Below are positions 9,353 to 18,641 of a DNA stretch of 64,000 nt, piece by piece. This DNA is from Burkholderiaceae bacterium (GTDB lineage: Bacteria; Pseudomonadota; Gammaproteobacteria; Burkholderiales; Burkholderiaceae_C). Position 1 is the first letter of the stretch, and each line of letters begins with the position of its first letter. Under the pieces are notes generated by a model, which ran no database searches, was not told the DNA's origin, and worked only from the letters and a program-made list of their open reading frames with translations. The stretch lies in assembly GCA_024235915.1 (NCBI GenBank), contig JACKLO010000008.1:434001-498000 (forward strand). The letters are read 5' to 3'. Both the position numbers and the translations under genes were made by a program.

Positions 9353-10455
9353 GAGGAAGGTGCCTGTGCGGCCAGGGGGGGCAGCGGCAGCTGCACGTCG
9401 CCACACTGCGCGCGATGGCGCAGCACATGGTCCATCACCACCAGCGCCAGCATGGCCTCGGCGATGGGCGTGGCACGGATGCCCACACAGGGATCATGGC
9501 GGCCCAGCGTCTCGATGACGGTGGGCGCACCAGCGCGGTCGATGGACGGCTTGGGCACGCGGATGGAACTGGTGGGCTTGATGGCCAGGCGCACGACCAG
9601 GTCCTGCCCGGTGCTGATGCCGCCCAGCACGCCACCGGCGTGGTTGCTCGCGAAGCCGTCCGGCATCAGGCCATCGCCATGCTCGCTGCCGCGTTGGGCG
9701 ACGACGCCGAAACCGTCGCCGATCTCCACGCCCTTGACGGCGTTGATGCCCATCATCGCGTAGGCGATGTCGGCGTCGAGCTTGTCGAACAGCGGCTCGC
9801 CCAGGCCGACGGGCACCCCCTGCGCTCGGACCTCGATGCGCGCACCACAGCTGTCGCCGGCGCGGCGCAGTTGGTCCATGTGGGCCTCGAGCTGGGCCAC
9901 GATGCCGCCGTTCGGCGCGTAGAACGGGTTCAGCGGAATCTGGGCCGCGTCCTCGAAGGGAATCTCGATCGGACCCAGCGCGCTCATCCAGCCGGTGAAG
10001 GTGGTGCCATGCCGCTCGCGCAGCCATTTCTTGGCCACCGCGCCGGCCGCCACCATCGGCGCCGTCAGCCGTGCGCTGCTGCGGCCGCCGCCACGGGGGT
10101 CGCGGTGGCCGTACTTGCGCCAGTAGGTGTAGTCGGCATGGCCCGGACGGAAGGTGTCTAGCAGGTTGCCGTAGTCCTTGCTGCGCTGATCCGTGTTGCG
10201 GATCAGCAGCGCGATCGGCGTCCCGGTGGTCAGGCCCTCGTGCACACCCGAGAGGATCTCCACTGCATCGGGCTCGTTTCGCTGGGTGACATGGCGGCTG
10301 GTGCCGGGGCGGCGACGGTCCAGTTCCGGCTGGATGTCGGCCTCGGACAAGGCGAGCCCGGGCGGGCAGCCATCGATCACACAGCCGATGGCCGGGCCAT
10401 GGCTTTCGCCGAAATTGGTGACGCGAAACAGTTCGCCGAAGGTGGAGCCCGCCAT
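9349..10455 (-). CDS. aroC: Chorismate synthase
   Basis: Converts 5-enolpyruvylshikimate-3-phosphate to chorismate, last step of the shikimate pathway, needing reduced FMN. 368 aa, the expected length. Family signatures are present: the N-terminal FGESHG block (GESHGPAIG), RRRPGTS, RPGHADYTY and GGRSSARLTA, and the C-terminal FGGISTGQDL-like block (GGISTGQDLVVR). It is followed by an MFS gene that overlaps its stop codon by 4 bp. Confidence 0.98.
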   Translation of the reverse strand: MAGSTFGELFRVTNFGESHGPAIGCVIDGCPPGLALSEADIQPELDRRRPGTSRHVTQRNEPDAVEILSGVHEGLTTGTPIALLIRNTDQRSKDYGNLLDTFRPGHADYTYWRKYGHRDPRGGGRSSARLTAPMVAAGAVAKKWLRERHGTTFTGWMSALGPIEIPFEDAAQIPLNPFYAPNGGIVAQLEAHMDQLRRAGDSCGARIEVRAQGVPVGLGEPLFDKLDADIAYAMMGINAVKGVEIGDGFGVVAQRGSEHGDGLMPDGFASNHAGGVLGGISTGQDLVVRLAIKPTSSIRVPKPSIDRAGAPTVIETLGRHDPCVGIRATPIAEAMLALVVMDHVLRHRAQCGDVQLPLPPLAAQAPSS

Positions 10456-10480
10456 CGGCTGGATTGTAGGAGCGCCGCGC

Positions 10481-12589
10481 TCAGCGTCCGCCCTGCATCA
10501 CGCGGAGTTCCGGGCGCGCCAGGCGCACGCGCCCGCGGCCCTGCCGCTTGGCTTCGTAGCAGGCGGCATCGGCCTGTGCCATCCATTGCGCGGCACTCTC
10601 GTGGTGTTCACTCAATTCCGCCACACCCAGGCTGGCCCCCACGCGCAGTGTGTGCGCCTCCCAGGTCAGGGCCAGGTCGGTGATGGCTTCGCGCACCTTC
10701 TCCGCCACGCCCAGCGCCCGTTCATGCGGGCAATGCGGCAGCAGCAGGGCAAATTCGTCGCCACCCAGGCGCACCACGATGTCGGTGGCCCGCACACGCG
10801 AGCCGATGGCCTGGGCCACGGCCACCAGCATCGCATCGCCCGCGGCGTGGCCGGCGGTGTCGTTGATGGGCTTGAAGTGATCCAGGTCGATCATCACCAG
10901 CGAGGCCGGCCGCGAGCCTGGCTGGGCCTCGAACAGCGCCTGCAGCGCACCTTCGAAGCCCTGGCGGTTGACGACGCCGGTCAAGGCATCGTGGTGCGCC
11001 GCATGCTCCAGCTGACGACGGGCAAGCACCTGCTCGCTGACGTCGTTGAGGCTCCAGATCGTGCCGGCGCACGGGTCATCCGGGGCCACCGGCCGCGCGC
11101 GCAGCAGGCCCCAGAAGCGGGAGCCGTCGGCGCGCAGCAAGGGCCATTCCCCGCTGTAGGGCTGACCGCTGGCAAAGGCCGCCCCCACCTGCGGGCCCAG
11201 CGCCGCGTAGTCCTCGTTGGAGGCGAAGATGATCTGCGTGCACTGCCCCAGCACCTCGTCCTGCTGGCGGCCCAGCATGCGGCAGAGTTCATCGCTGACC
11301 AGTTCGAAATTCTGGTTCCGGGTGAAGGCCAGGCCCACCGGCGATGCGGCCATCACCGAGCCCAGCTTCTGCAGCACCTGGGCGTTGAAGGATTCCATCT
11401 GCGTGCGCTCGGCCCACAGGTGGTGCAGCGTGCGCGCAAGCCTGCCGATCTCGCCGTTCGCCTGAGGCCAGTCGCCGCGGTCCTCCCCCGCCAGCAGGGC
11501 GCGGGCATGTCGTTCAAGCTGGCGCAGCGGCTGCAACTGCCAGCGCAGCAACAAGGCCAGCAGCAGCGTCAGACCCAGGGCAAGCATCGCGCCTTGGACC
11601 ACCACAGCACGCTGGGCCTTGGCCACCGGGGCCAGCACCGCTTGCAGCGGCCGGGCCGACCAGAGCAGCCAGTCATGGCCAGGCACGGGCGCCGCGGCGT
11701 ACAGAAGACCCGATGCCGACCAACTGGAGGCAGTCTCCTCCTGACCCGAAGCTTCGCGAGCTTGCCAAGCCTGCCAGGCGCCACGCTGCGCGTCATCGTC
11801 CGACAGGCGCGCCATGAGCCGGGACCGCTCGCGGTGCGCCAGGATGCGACCTTCTCGATCGGTGAGGGTGAACACCGGGCGCTGTCCATCGCCGCCCTGG
11901 CCATTGGCCGACTCCATCGGATGGCCCATCAGTCCCGCAAGCAGGTCCCGACTGGCCAGGCGCAATGAACCGCCCACAACACCCACCACCCGGCCCTCTT
12001 GCAGCACAGGATGCAACATCACGACAACGGGTTCACCCGACACCCGCCCCAGCAGCGGCTGGCTCAGGGTTGGCCGGCGCAGGCGAACGGCTTCGTCGAC
12101 AAGTTCACGGTCGGCGGGCGTGACCTCGAACCGGCGCACGCCGGCCGCATCCGCATAGCCCCAACCGGCCTGCCCAGGGCGGCCGACATAGACATTCGAC
12201 AGGACGGAACCCGGCAGCAGTTCGCGCGCCAGTTCGCCCGCGGCACGCTCCGGCTCGGCAAATGCCCCTGTCGGCAGGCGCGCCGCAGCGAACGCGGTGC
12301 GCTCGATCAGCCGGTCCAGCCCCTGCCCCAGCGCAGCAGCCTCGCGCCGTGTCTCGTCCAGCGCGCTGGCGTGCGCGGCGTCCAAGAGGCCGGCTTCGGC
12401 CCTCTGCGCCATCATCGCCAGCGTCACCCCCACCGCCGCCAGCAGGGCCACGAGCCCCCCGAGCACGAGCCTCAGATACAGCGACCCTGCCCAGGGCGGG
12501 AGGCGCCAGCCACGCATTGCGGCCCACAGACGCTGGGCCCAGGCCCCGCGGGCCGGACGCGCGTCGTCGATGAACAGGTCGGCATCCAT
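10481..12589 (-). CDS. Diguanylate cyclase with dCache-like sensor, PAS and GGDEF
   Basis: 702-aa membrane-bound c-di-GMP synthase. A first TM (LVLGGLVALLAAVGVTLAMM) is followed by a periplasmic sensor of about 280 residues resembling dCache_1, a second TM (GAMLALGLTLLLALLL), a PAS domain, and a GGDEF domain with intact GGDEF near residue 610. An I-site RATD sits five residues before the motif, so product inhibition is likely. The ATG at 12589 (MDADLF) is chosen over a longer start at 12661, whose extra 24 residues are Cys/Thr-rich and unlike any sensor N-terminus. Ligand unknown. Confidence 0.9.
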   Translation of the reverse strand: MDADLFIDDARPARGAWAQRLWAAMRGWRLPPWAGSLYLRLVLGGLVALLAAVGVTLAMMAQRAEAGLLDAAHASALDETRREAAALGQGLDRLIERTAFAAARLPTGAFAEPERAAGELARELLPGSVLSNVYVGRPGQAGWGYADAAGVRRFEVTPADRELVDEAVRLRRPTLSQPLLGRVSGEPVVVMLHPVLQEGRVVGVVGGSLRLASRDLLAGLMGHPMESANGQGGDGQRPVFTLTDREGRILAHRERSRLMARLSDDDAQRGAWQAWQAREASGQEETASSWSASGLLYAAAPVPGHDWLLWSARPLQAVLAPVAKAQRAVVVQGAMLALGLTLLLALLLRWQLQPLRQLERHARALLAGEDRGDWPQANGEIGRLARTLHHLWAERTQMESFNAQVLQKLGSVMAASPVGLAFTRNQNFELVSDELCRMLGRQQDEVLGQCTQIIFASNEDYAALGPQVGAAFASGQPYSGEWPLLRADGSRFWGLLRARPVAPDDPCAGTIWSLNDVSEQVLARRQLEHAAHHDALTGVVNRQGFEGALQALFEAQPGSRPASLVMIDLDHFKPINDTAGHAAGDAMLVAVAQAIGSRVRATDIVVRLGGDEFALLLPHCPHERALGVAEKVREAITDLALTWEAHTLRVGASLGVAELSEHHESAAQWMAQADAACYEAKRQGRGRVRLARPELRVMQGGR

Positions 12590-12774
12590 GATTCTGGCGT
12601 TTTCGCCGCGATCGGTGCACAACTTGAGGGCACAACAGCAAGCAAATGTCGTCGTGCGCACTTATGCGCATCCAGGGCCGCTATCCGCGTCGAAATGCCG
12701 ATCCAGTGCGCGAGACGCCCCAACGCTCGCGGCGTTCGCCCACGCGGCGCCGGATGCGTGACCGGCAGGCCATG

Positions 12775-12804
12775 AAAAAAGCACCGGGCGTTGCCGCCGG
12801 GTGC
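12775..12804 (-). terminator. Intrinsic terminator of tRNA-Val
   Basis: On the minus strand a 10-bp stem (GCACCCGGCG / CGCCCGGTGC, one C-C mismatch, GCAA loop) is followed by six T residues, 33 bp after the tRNA 3' end. Confidence 0.8.
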
Positions 12805-12836
12805 TCTTCGTTGCAGGCTTGCCCGCCTACCAAATC

Positions 12837-12913
12837 TGGTAGGCGCGAGAGGACTCGAACCTCCGACCCCCACCATGTCAAGGTGGTGCTCTAACCAGCT
12901 GAGCTACGCGCCT
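12837..12913 (-). tRNA. tRNA-Val (GAC anticodon)
   Basis: A full cloverleaf reads on the minus strand: acceptor AGGCGCG pairing with CGCGCCT, D-arm TAGCTCAGCTGGTTAGAGC, anticodon stem CCACC/GGTGG with loop TTGACAT giving anticodon GAC, and T-arm GGAGGTTCGAGTCCTC. Discriminator A and CCA are encoded. A terminator follows directly. Confidence 0.97.
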
Positions 12914-12960
12914 GGGAACCCAAGACTATACACGATCTTTCAACCTGCCCGAGCCGCCGA

Positions 12961-15204
12961 TCAGCGGCGGCGAGCGTGACGGATGCCCGGCAGCTGGCGC
13001 AACGCAGCCAGCGCGCCGTGCAGCAGGCCGCCGTCGGGCACCTCCACGGTGAAGCACATGCGCGCGACCCGCCCCTGTGCGTCGCGGGCCGACTGGCTCT
13101 GCACGCCCGTGACGTTCAGACGCTCCTTCGCGAAGATCTCGGTGATGTCGCGCAGCAGGCCGGGCCGGTCGGCCGCCTCGACGAGCACGTCCAGCGGGTA
13201 CAGGGCCTCTCGCCCAGCACGTCCGCCTGCGGGCGCCTGGGCTTCCCAGGCCACGTCGATGACGCGCCCGGGCGTCGCCGCCGCCATGTGCCGGAAGTTG
13301 CTGCAGTCTCGCCGGTGGATGGCCACACCCTTGCCACGGGTGACGAAGCCGGCGATCGGATCCGGCGGCACCGGCCGGCAGCAGCGTGCCAGCGTGGTCA
13401 GCAGCGAATCGACGCCCACCACCAGCACGCCGCCAGCCGCGCTGCGCGAGCGCTTCAGCGGCAGCACCTCGTCGTCGTCCGCTGGTGGCTCCTGCGGCCG
13501 CAGCAGCTGCTCGATGTGGCGCAGCGAAAACTCGTCCTTGCCCACCACCTCGAACAGCGCGTCGGCGTCCTTGAACCCCAGCTGGTCGGCCAGGGCGTCG
13601 AGCTTGACCGCCGTGCGGCCCTCGCGCTGCAGCAGCTTCTCCACCAATTCGCGGCCACGGGCGATGGTCTGCCCCTGCTGCTCGGCGTTGAACCAGGCGC
13701 GCACCTTGGCCCGCGAGCGGGCGCTCTTCAGGTAGCCCAGCTCGGGGTTGAGCCAGTCGCGCGAGGGCGCGCCTTCCTTGGCCACCACGATGTCCACCGT
13801 CTGCCCGCTGGCCAGCGGCGTGTTCAGCGGCACCAGGGCGCCGTCCACACGCGCGCCGCGGCAGCGGTGACCCAGGTCGCTGTGCAGGTGGTAGGCGAAA
13901 TCCACCGGTGTACCGCCTTCGGGCAGTTCGATGATCGCCGCCTGGGGCGTGAAGACGTAGATCCGGCCTTCGTCGGCAGGCGCCCGTTCGCCCTGAGGCT
14001 CCGACAGGTCCCGCTCCCAGGCCAGCAGTTGCCGCAGCACGGCCTTGCGGGCCTCGGCGATCTGCGCTTCGTCGGCACCCGCAGCCGAGACGCCGGCGTA
14101 GCCCCGCGTGCCGGCCTCCTTGTAGGCCCAGTGTGCAGCCACGCCGAACTCGGCGTGCTCGTGCATCTCGCGCGTGCGGATCTGCACCTCCACCACGCGC
14201 GCGTCATCCAGCCGCACCACGGTGTGCAGCGACTGGTAGCCGTTGGGCTTCGGGCGTGCGATGTAGTCGTCGAACTCGTCAGGCAACGGTGACCAGCGCT
14301 CATGCACACGCGCAAGGGCGGTGTAGCAGGCTGGCACGTCGTCGACGATGACGCGCAAGGCGCTGAGATCGAAGACCTGGTCCAGCGGCAACTGCTTGCC
14401 GTGCATCTTTTTCCAGATGCTGTAGAGGTGCTTGGGCCGCCCGGCCACCTCGGCCGTAACGCCGGCGCCGGCCAGCAACGAGGCCAGCGCCTGGCGTGCG
14501 TGTTCGACAGCGGCTTCGCGCTGCGCGCGCTTCTCGTCGAGCTGGCGGGCCAGTCGGTGGTAGTCCTCCGGACGCAGGAAACGGAAGGCCAGGTCCTCCA
14601 TTTCCCACTTGATCTGCCAGATGCCCAGCCGGTTGGCCAGCGGCGCAAAGACCTGCTGCGCCTCGCGCGCCAGGTCCGGTGGGCAGGCACGACGGGTCGC
14701 CGCGAACCAGCGCAGCGTCTGCAGGCGCGACGCCAGGCGCAGCAGCACCACACGCAGGTCGCGCGAGAACGCCAGCAGCATCTTGCGCACACGCTCGATC
14801 TGCTGCTGCTGCTGCGCTTCGGGCAGTTGCGCCTCGCGCGCCGCACGCTGCAACTGCACCAGCTTGCGCGTGCCGGTGACCAGCGCCGCGTAGGACGACC
14901 CGAAGGCCTTGCCGACCACTTCTTCCGGTTGCGTGAGCCAGTCACCGGCGTAGACAAGATAGGCCGCCGCCTGCACACCCGGTGGCGCGCCGATGGTGCC
15001 GAGCACCTCGGCCACGCCCTGCGCATGCGTCCAGGCGTCCTCACCACTGTCCAGGGCGCGACCAGCCAGCAGCGGTTCGGCAAAGGCACGGGCGCGCGCC
15101 AGTGCGGCGGCACCGTCCTCGCCAAGGTGCGCCGGCAGGGTATCGGCCGCCGACAGTGCGACGATCGGCGCCGCATCCGCCGCCGCCGCGGTGCCGGTCT
15201 TCAT
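12961..15204 (-). CDS. relA: (p)ppGpp synthetase, monofunctional RelA
   Basis: Ribosome-associated alarmone synthetase of the stringent response, 747 aa, typical of RelA. The N-terminal pseudo-hydrolase region lacks the HD metal motif (AAYLVYAGDWL where SpoT has HDxxED). The synthetase domain carries EFDD (about residue 308) followed by KPNGYQSLHT; EXDD marks monofunctional RelA as opposed to the RXKD of bifunctional enzymes. TGS domain (YVFTPQAAIIELPEGGTPVDFAY) and C-terminal ACT domain (RPGLLRDITEIFAKE) follow. The ATG at 15204 overlaps the stop of the upstream hydrolase gene (ATGA), so a long upstream-extended frame is ignored. Confidence 0.96.
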   Translation of the reverse strand: MKTGTAAAADAAPIVALSAADTLPAHLGEDGAAALARARAFAEPLLAGRALDSGEDAWTHAQGVAEVLGTIGAPPGVQAAAYLVYAGDWLTQPEEVVGKAFGSSYAALVTGTRKLVQLQRAAREAQLPEAQQQQQIERVRKMLLAFSRDLRVVLLRLASRLQTLRWFAATRRACPPDLAREAQQVFAPLANRLGIWQIKWEMEDLAFRFLRPEDYHRLARQLDEKRAQREAAVEHARQALASLLAGAGVTAEVAGRPKHLYSIWKKMHGKQLPLDQVFDLSALRVIVDDVPACYTALARVHERWSPLPDEFDDYIARPKPNGYQSLHTVVRLDDARVVEVQIRTREMHEHAEFGVAAHWAYKEAGTRGYAGVSAAGADEAQIAEARKAVLRQLLAWERDLSEPQGERAPADEGRIYVFTPQAAIIELPEGGTPVDFAYHLHSDLGHRCRGARVDGALVPLNTPLASGQTVDIVVAKEGAPSRDWLNPELGYLKSARSRAKVRAWFNAEQQGQTIARGRELVEKLLQREGRTAVKLDALADQLGFKDADALFEVVGKDEFSLRHIEQLLRPQEPPADDDEVLPLKRSRSAAGGVLVVGVDSLLTTLARCCRPVPPDPIAGFVTRGKGVAIHRRDCSNFRHMAAATPGRVIDVAWEAQAPAGGRAGREALYPLDVLVEAADRPGLLRDITEIFAKERLNVTGVQSQSARDAQGRVARMCFTVEVPDGGLLHGALAALRQLPGIRHARRR

Positions 15205-16103
15205 GGGCTGCGCAGGAAATCGACCACCGCCTGCCGCTGGTCCGCCGCCACGAGGGTCGGCGCATGGCACACACCCTCGAAGTTCACCAGCCGGGTGCGC
15301 GGGCCCCGCTGCGTCATGCGCTGCGCGGTCTCGGCCGAGAGCAGGTCCGACTGCGCACCGCGCAGCAGCAGCACCTCGGCCTTGATGCGGTCCCAGGCCT
15401 GCCAAAGCATGGCTTCTCCGGCCGCCGCCATCTCCGGCGTCAGGGCGCGGAAGGGCACGGCAATGGCTGGATCGTAGTGCGGTCGGAATCCGGCGCCCTC
15501 TTCCACCGGCACCAGCTGCGGGCGGCTCAAGGCCAGCCACTGCTCGCGCGTGTGCGGCCCGAAGCCTTGCGAAACCGCCCACATGGCATCGGCCGCCTCG
15601 TCCACACTGGCCCAGCGCACCGGCTGCCCCAGGTACATGCCAATGCGCTCGATGGCCGCCCATTGGATGGCCGGGCCCACGTCGTTGAGCACCAGCCGGC
15701 GGATCGCCGCGCCGGGCAGGCTGGCCAGCGACAGGCCGATGAGGCCGCCCATGGACGTGCCAACCCAGTCGACCTGCTCCGCGTCCAGGCGCGCCAGCAG
15801 CGTCACCATGTCGGCCACATAGCCGGGCACGGCGTAGCCCATGGGGTCGGCCAGCCAGTCGCTGCGGCCACGACCCGCCACGTCCGGGCAGACCACACGG
15901 TATTCGTCGCAGAGGTCGCGGGCCAGGGTGTCGAAGTCGCGCCCCTGGCGAGACAGGCCATGCACGCAGACCACCACCCTGGGGTTCGCCGGGTCGCCCC
16001 ATTCCCAGTAGGCCATGCGGTGCAGGCCCTGGGCATCCAGGCACTGCACGGTCTTCAGACGCGGTTCCTCGGTGTTGGCTGCAGCGGTGGCGGTCAGGGT
16101 CAT
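15201..16103 (-). CDS. Alpha/beta-fold hydrolase
   Basis: 300-aa serine hydrolase. Oxyanion-side motif CVHGLSRQGRDFD, nucleophile elbow GTSMGG with Ser about residue 116, and a late CHAPTL histidine complete the expected catalytic set. Substrate is not deducible. The gene is first in a two-gene unit with relA, overlapping it by 4 bp, so the two are probably co-translated. It is divergent from the 3-hydroxybutyrate dehydrogenase gene with 47 bp between start codons. Confidence 0.88.
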   Translation of the reverse strand: MTLTATAAANTEEPRLKTVQCLDAQGLHRMAYWEWGDPANPRVVVCVHGLSRQGRDFDTLARDLCDEYRVVCPDVAGRGRSDWLADPMGYAVPGYVADMVTLLARLDAEQVDWVGTSMGGLIGLSLASLPGAAIRRLVLNDVGPAIQWAAIERIGMYLGQPVRWASVDEAADAMWAVSQGFGPHTREQWLALSRPQLVPVEEGAGFRPHYDPAIAVPFRALTPEMAAAGEAMLWQAWDRIKAEVLLLRGAQSDLLSAETAQRMTQRGPRTRLVNFEGVCHAPTLVAADQRQAVVDFLRSP

Positions 16104-16150
16104 GTCGGCTCCTCTCCTTATGATGATGCCAGCACGTTTCGGAGATCCCC

Positions 16151-16924
16151 ATGCTCAAAGGAAAGACCGCCCTCGTCACCGGCTCCACCAGCGGCATCGG
16201 CCTGGGCATTGCCAAGGCCCTGGCCGCGCAGGGCGCCAATGTCATGCTCAACGGCTTCGGCGACGCCGAGGGGCCGAAAGCGGAAGTGGCCGCCGCGGGG
16301 GCACCCAAGGTCAGCTACCACGGCGCCGACATGAGCAAGCCGGCGGAAATTGCGGCGATGGTGAAGGCCTGCGAGGCCGAATTCGGCGCGGTGGACATCC
16401 TGGTCAACAACGCCGGCATCCAGTTCGTGGCCAACGTGGAAGACTTTCCGGCCGAACGCTGGGACGCCATCATCGCCATCAACCTCAGCTCGGCCTTCCA
16501 CAGCATGCACCATGCACTGCCCGGCATGAAACAGCGTGGCTGGGGCCGGGTACTGAACATCGCGTCGGCGCATGGCCTGGTGGCCTCTGCCGGCAAGAGC
16601 GCCTACGTGGCCGCCAAGCACGGCATCGTCGGGCTGACCAAGGCCGCAGCCCTGGAGACCGCCCCCACCGGCGTCACCGTCAACGCCATCTGCCCGGGCT
16701 GGGTGCTCACGCCGCTGGTGCAGAAACAGGTGGACGCGCGCGCCGAGAAGGACGGCATCAGCAACGACGAGGCCAAGGTGCGGTTGCTGGCCGACAAGCA
16801 GCCTTCACTGCAGTTCGTCACCCCCGAGCAGTTGGGTGGCCTGGCTGTGTTCCTGTGCTCGCCGGCCGCCGACCAGGTGCGCGGCGTGGCCTGGAACATG
16901 GACGGCGGCTGGGTGGCGCAGTGA
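16151..16924 (+). CDS. bdhA: D-3-hydroxybutyrate dehydrogenase
   Basis: NAD-dependent short-chain dehydrogenase that interconverts 3-hydroxybutyrate and acetoacetate in poly-hydroxybutyrate turnover. 257 aa. Cofactor motif TGSTSGIGLGIA, NNAGIQF, active-site Ser in NIASAHG and the YVAAK pair are present. The central VTVNAICPGWVLTPLV stretch and the ending MDGGWVAQ are typical of bacterial 3-hydroxybutyrate dehydrogenases. Monocistronic, ended by a hairpin shared with the convergent SIMPL gene. Confidence 0.93.
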   Translation: MLKGKTALVTGSTSGIGLGIAKALAAQGANVMLNGFGDAEGPKAEVAAAGAPKVSYHGADMSKPAEIAAMVKACEAEFGAVDILVNNAGIQFVANVEDFPAERWDAIIAINLSSAFHSMHHALPGMKQRGWGRVLNIASAHGLVASAGKSAYVAAKHGIVGLTKAAALETAPTGVTVNAICPGWVLTPLVQKQVDARAEKDGISNDEAKVRLLADKQPSLQFVTPEQLGGLAVFLCSPAADQVRGVAWNMDGGWVAQ

Positions 16925-16942
16925 ACATGCGTTGAACGCACG

Positions 16943-16977
16943 GGCCGGGCCACCGGCCCGGCCAAACGCCGGCGTTT
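16943..16977. terminator. Hairpin plus palindrome between convergent genes
   Basis: A perfect 9-bp stem (GGCCGGGCC, loop ACC) is followed at once by the 14-bp palindrome AAACGCCGGCGTTT. The first is G/C only; the second gives an AAA/TTT flank on both strands. Placement between bdhA and the SIMPL gene suggests a bidirectional terminator. Confidence 0.6.
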
Positions 16978-16992
16978 CAGCGTTTCCGCAGC

Positions 16993-17721
16993 TCAGCGTG
17001 TCAGCTGCACACTGCCATTGACGCTGGCGGTGACGCTGGTCTTGCCGGCCTCCACCGGCAGCGCCTCATCAGCCATCGGCGCAGCGGACGCTCGCATGGC
17101 CACCACCGGCACGCGCAGGCGCGGCATCTCGCCGTTGATGTTGACCTCGCGCAGCAGCCAGCCCGAGAAGCCGAACAGCTTTGCGCTCTGGTCGGCCTTG
17201 GCACGGAATCCGGCGACCGCCTGCGCCGTGACGTCCGCTTCCACCCGCTCGGCGGCTTCGCGCGACAGCGACTGCTGCACACGCGCGATGCTCAGGCTCT
17301 GGATGCGGCCCGTCAGCGCGCCGATGGCGGCCATGTCGCGGCCCTCGACCACCAACTCCGTGCTGCCGGTCCAACCGTTGGTGCCACCCTTGGGGCTGTA
17401 GCGCGGCCGGATCGAAAAGCCGCCGGTGCGCACTTCCACGTCGCCTGGCTTGGCGATCCGCCTGGCTTCCGCCAGCGCAGCGTCCAGGGCTTGCTTGAGC
17501 TGCGTCTGCACCGCGCCCGCTTCCGGGCCTTCACGGGTGGTGGAGAACACCACAGTGAGCCAGTCGCTGGCCACCTCCACGGTGGCACTGGCGCTCAGGT
17601 TGACCACGTTTTCCGGCGGCGGGAGCGTCTGTGCGGCCAGCGGCAGGGCCGCGAAGGCGGCGATGCCAAGCACGCCGAGACGGGCACGCAGGCGCTGGGA
17701 ACCGGACAGGGACGAGGGCAT
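16993..17721 (-). CDS. SIMPL-domain (DUF541/YggE-like) exported protein
   Basis: 242-aa protein with a Sec signal peptide (LGVLGIAAFAALPLAAQ, cleavage near AAQ) and one SIMPL domain: VVNLSASATVEVASDWLTVVFSTTREG at the start, then GGFSIRPRYSPKGGTNGWTGSTELVVEGRD. The family is periplasmic or outer-membrane associated and linked to oxidative stress tolerance (YggE); the molecular activity is unknown. It is followed by the shared hairpin and has no operon partner. Confidence 0.88.
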   Translation of the reverse strand: MPSSLSGSQRLRARLGVLGIAAFAALPLAAQTLPPPENVVNLSASATVEVASDWLTVVFSTTREGPEAGAVQTQLKQALDAALAEARRIAKPGDVEVRTGGFSIRPRYSPKGGTNGWTGSTELVVEGRDMAAIGALTGRIQSLSIARVQQSLSREAAERVEADVTAQAVAGFRAKADQSAKLFGFSGWLLREVNINGEMPRLRVPVVAMRASAAPMADEALPVEAGKTSVTASVNGSVQLTR

Positions 17722-17888
17722 GGGATTCCTTGCATTGAGGTGATGACAAAGCGCATCGACCGACAGAGCGGTTGACCCATGGCCGTCATGGAGGTTGCGC
17801 GCAAGAGATGTAACAGAGGGTCAGGCCAGCGCAAAACCCCCGACGTCCGCCCCGCACAATGCCGCTGTTACATTTTCGGAAGCCCTCC

Positions 17889-18623
17889 ATGAGCACGCAG
17901 CCCCACAGCCGCCCCGACCGCATCGTCGTCGTCGACGACGACGCGCGCATCCGCGACCTGCTGCGCCGCTACCTGTCGCAGGAGGGCTTCGACGTGCTGC
18001 TCGCCGAGGACGCCAAGGCGCTCAACCGCGTGCTCACGCGCGACACCGTCGACCTGATCGTGCTGGATCTGATGCTGCCCGGCGAGGATGGCCTGTCCAT
18101 CTGCCGCCGTCTGCGTGCCGCCAACGACGCCACACCCATCATCATGCTCACCGCCAAGGTCGAGGATGTGGACCGCATCGTCGGCCTCGAGGTGGGCGCC
18201 GACGACTACCTGCCCAAACCCTTCAACCCGCGCGAACTGCTGGCCCGCATCCATGCCGTGCTGCGGCGCCGACCACCGCCGGAAGCGCCGGGCGCGCCAT
18301 CGAAGGAGGCCCAGGTCGTCAGTTTCGGGCCCTTCGAGTTCGACCTCTCGCTGCGCAGGCTCACGAAGGACGGCGAGCAGATCGCGCTGACCACCGGCGA
18401 GTTCAGCATGCTCAAGGCCCTGGTGCGCCACCCGCGCCAACCGCTGAGCCGCGACAAGCTGGCCCAGCTGGCGCGCGGCCGGGAGTTCGAGCCCTTCGAC
18501 CGCAGCCTGGACGTTCAGGTCTCGCGCCTGCGCAAGATGATCGAGCCCGATCCGGCGCAACCGCGCTACATCCAGACGGTCTGGGGCGTGGGCTATGTCT
18601 TCGTGCCGGACGGCACCAACTGA
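17889..18623 (+). CDS. ompR: OmpR-family response regulator
   Basis: Two-component transcription factor, 244 aa. Receiver domain 1-125 with acidic pair VVDDDAR, phospho-acceptor Asp in IVLDLMLPG (about residue 59), Thr in MLTAKV and Lys in PKPF; C-terminal winged-helix domain with RLTKDGEQIALTTGEFSML and the ending YIQTVWGVGYVF. The ATG at 17889 is chosen over 17859 because the upstream residues do not belong to the receiver fold. It precedes the kinase gene by 18 bp, forming the pair. Confidence 0.95.
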   Translation: MSTQPHSRPDRIVVVDDDARIRDLLRRYLSQEGFDVLLAEDAKALNRVLTRDTVDLIVLDLMLPGEDGLSICRRLRAANDATPIIMLTAKVEDVDRIVGLEVGADDYLPKPFNPRELLARIHAVLRRRPPPEAPGAPSKEAQVVSFGPFEFDLSLRRLTKDGEQIALTTGEFSMLKALVRHPRQPLSRDKLAQLARGREFEPFDRSLDVQVSRLRKMIEPDPAQPRYIQTVWGVGYVFVPDGTN

Positions 18624-18641
18624 CGGCCGCCACCCACTGAA

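Noticed and set aside
15205..16308. Upstream extension of relA into the hydrolase gene
   Set aside because: Covers the alpha/beta hydrolase in another frame; relA proper starts at 15204.
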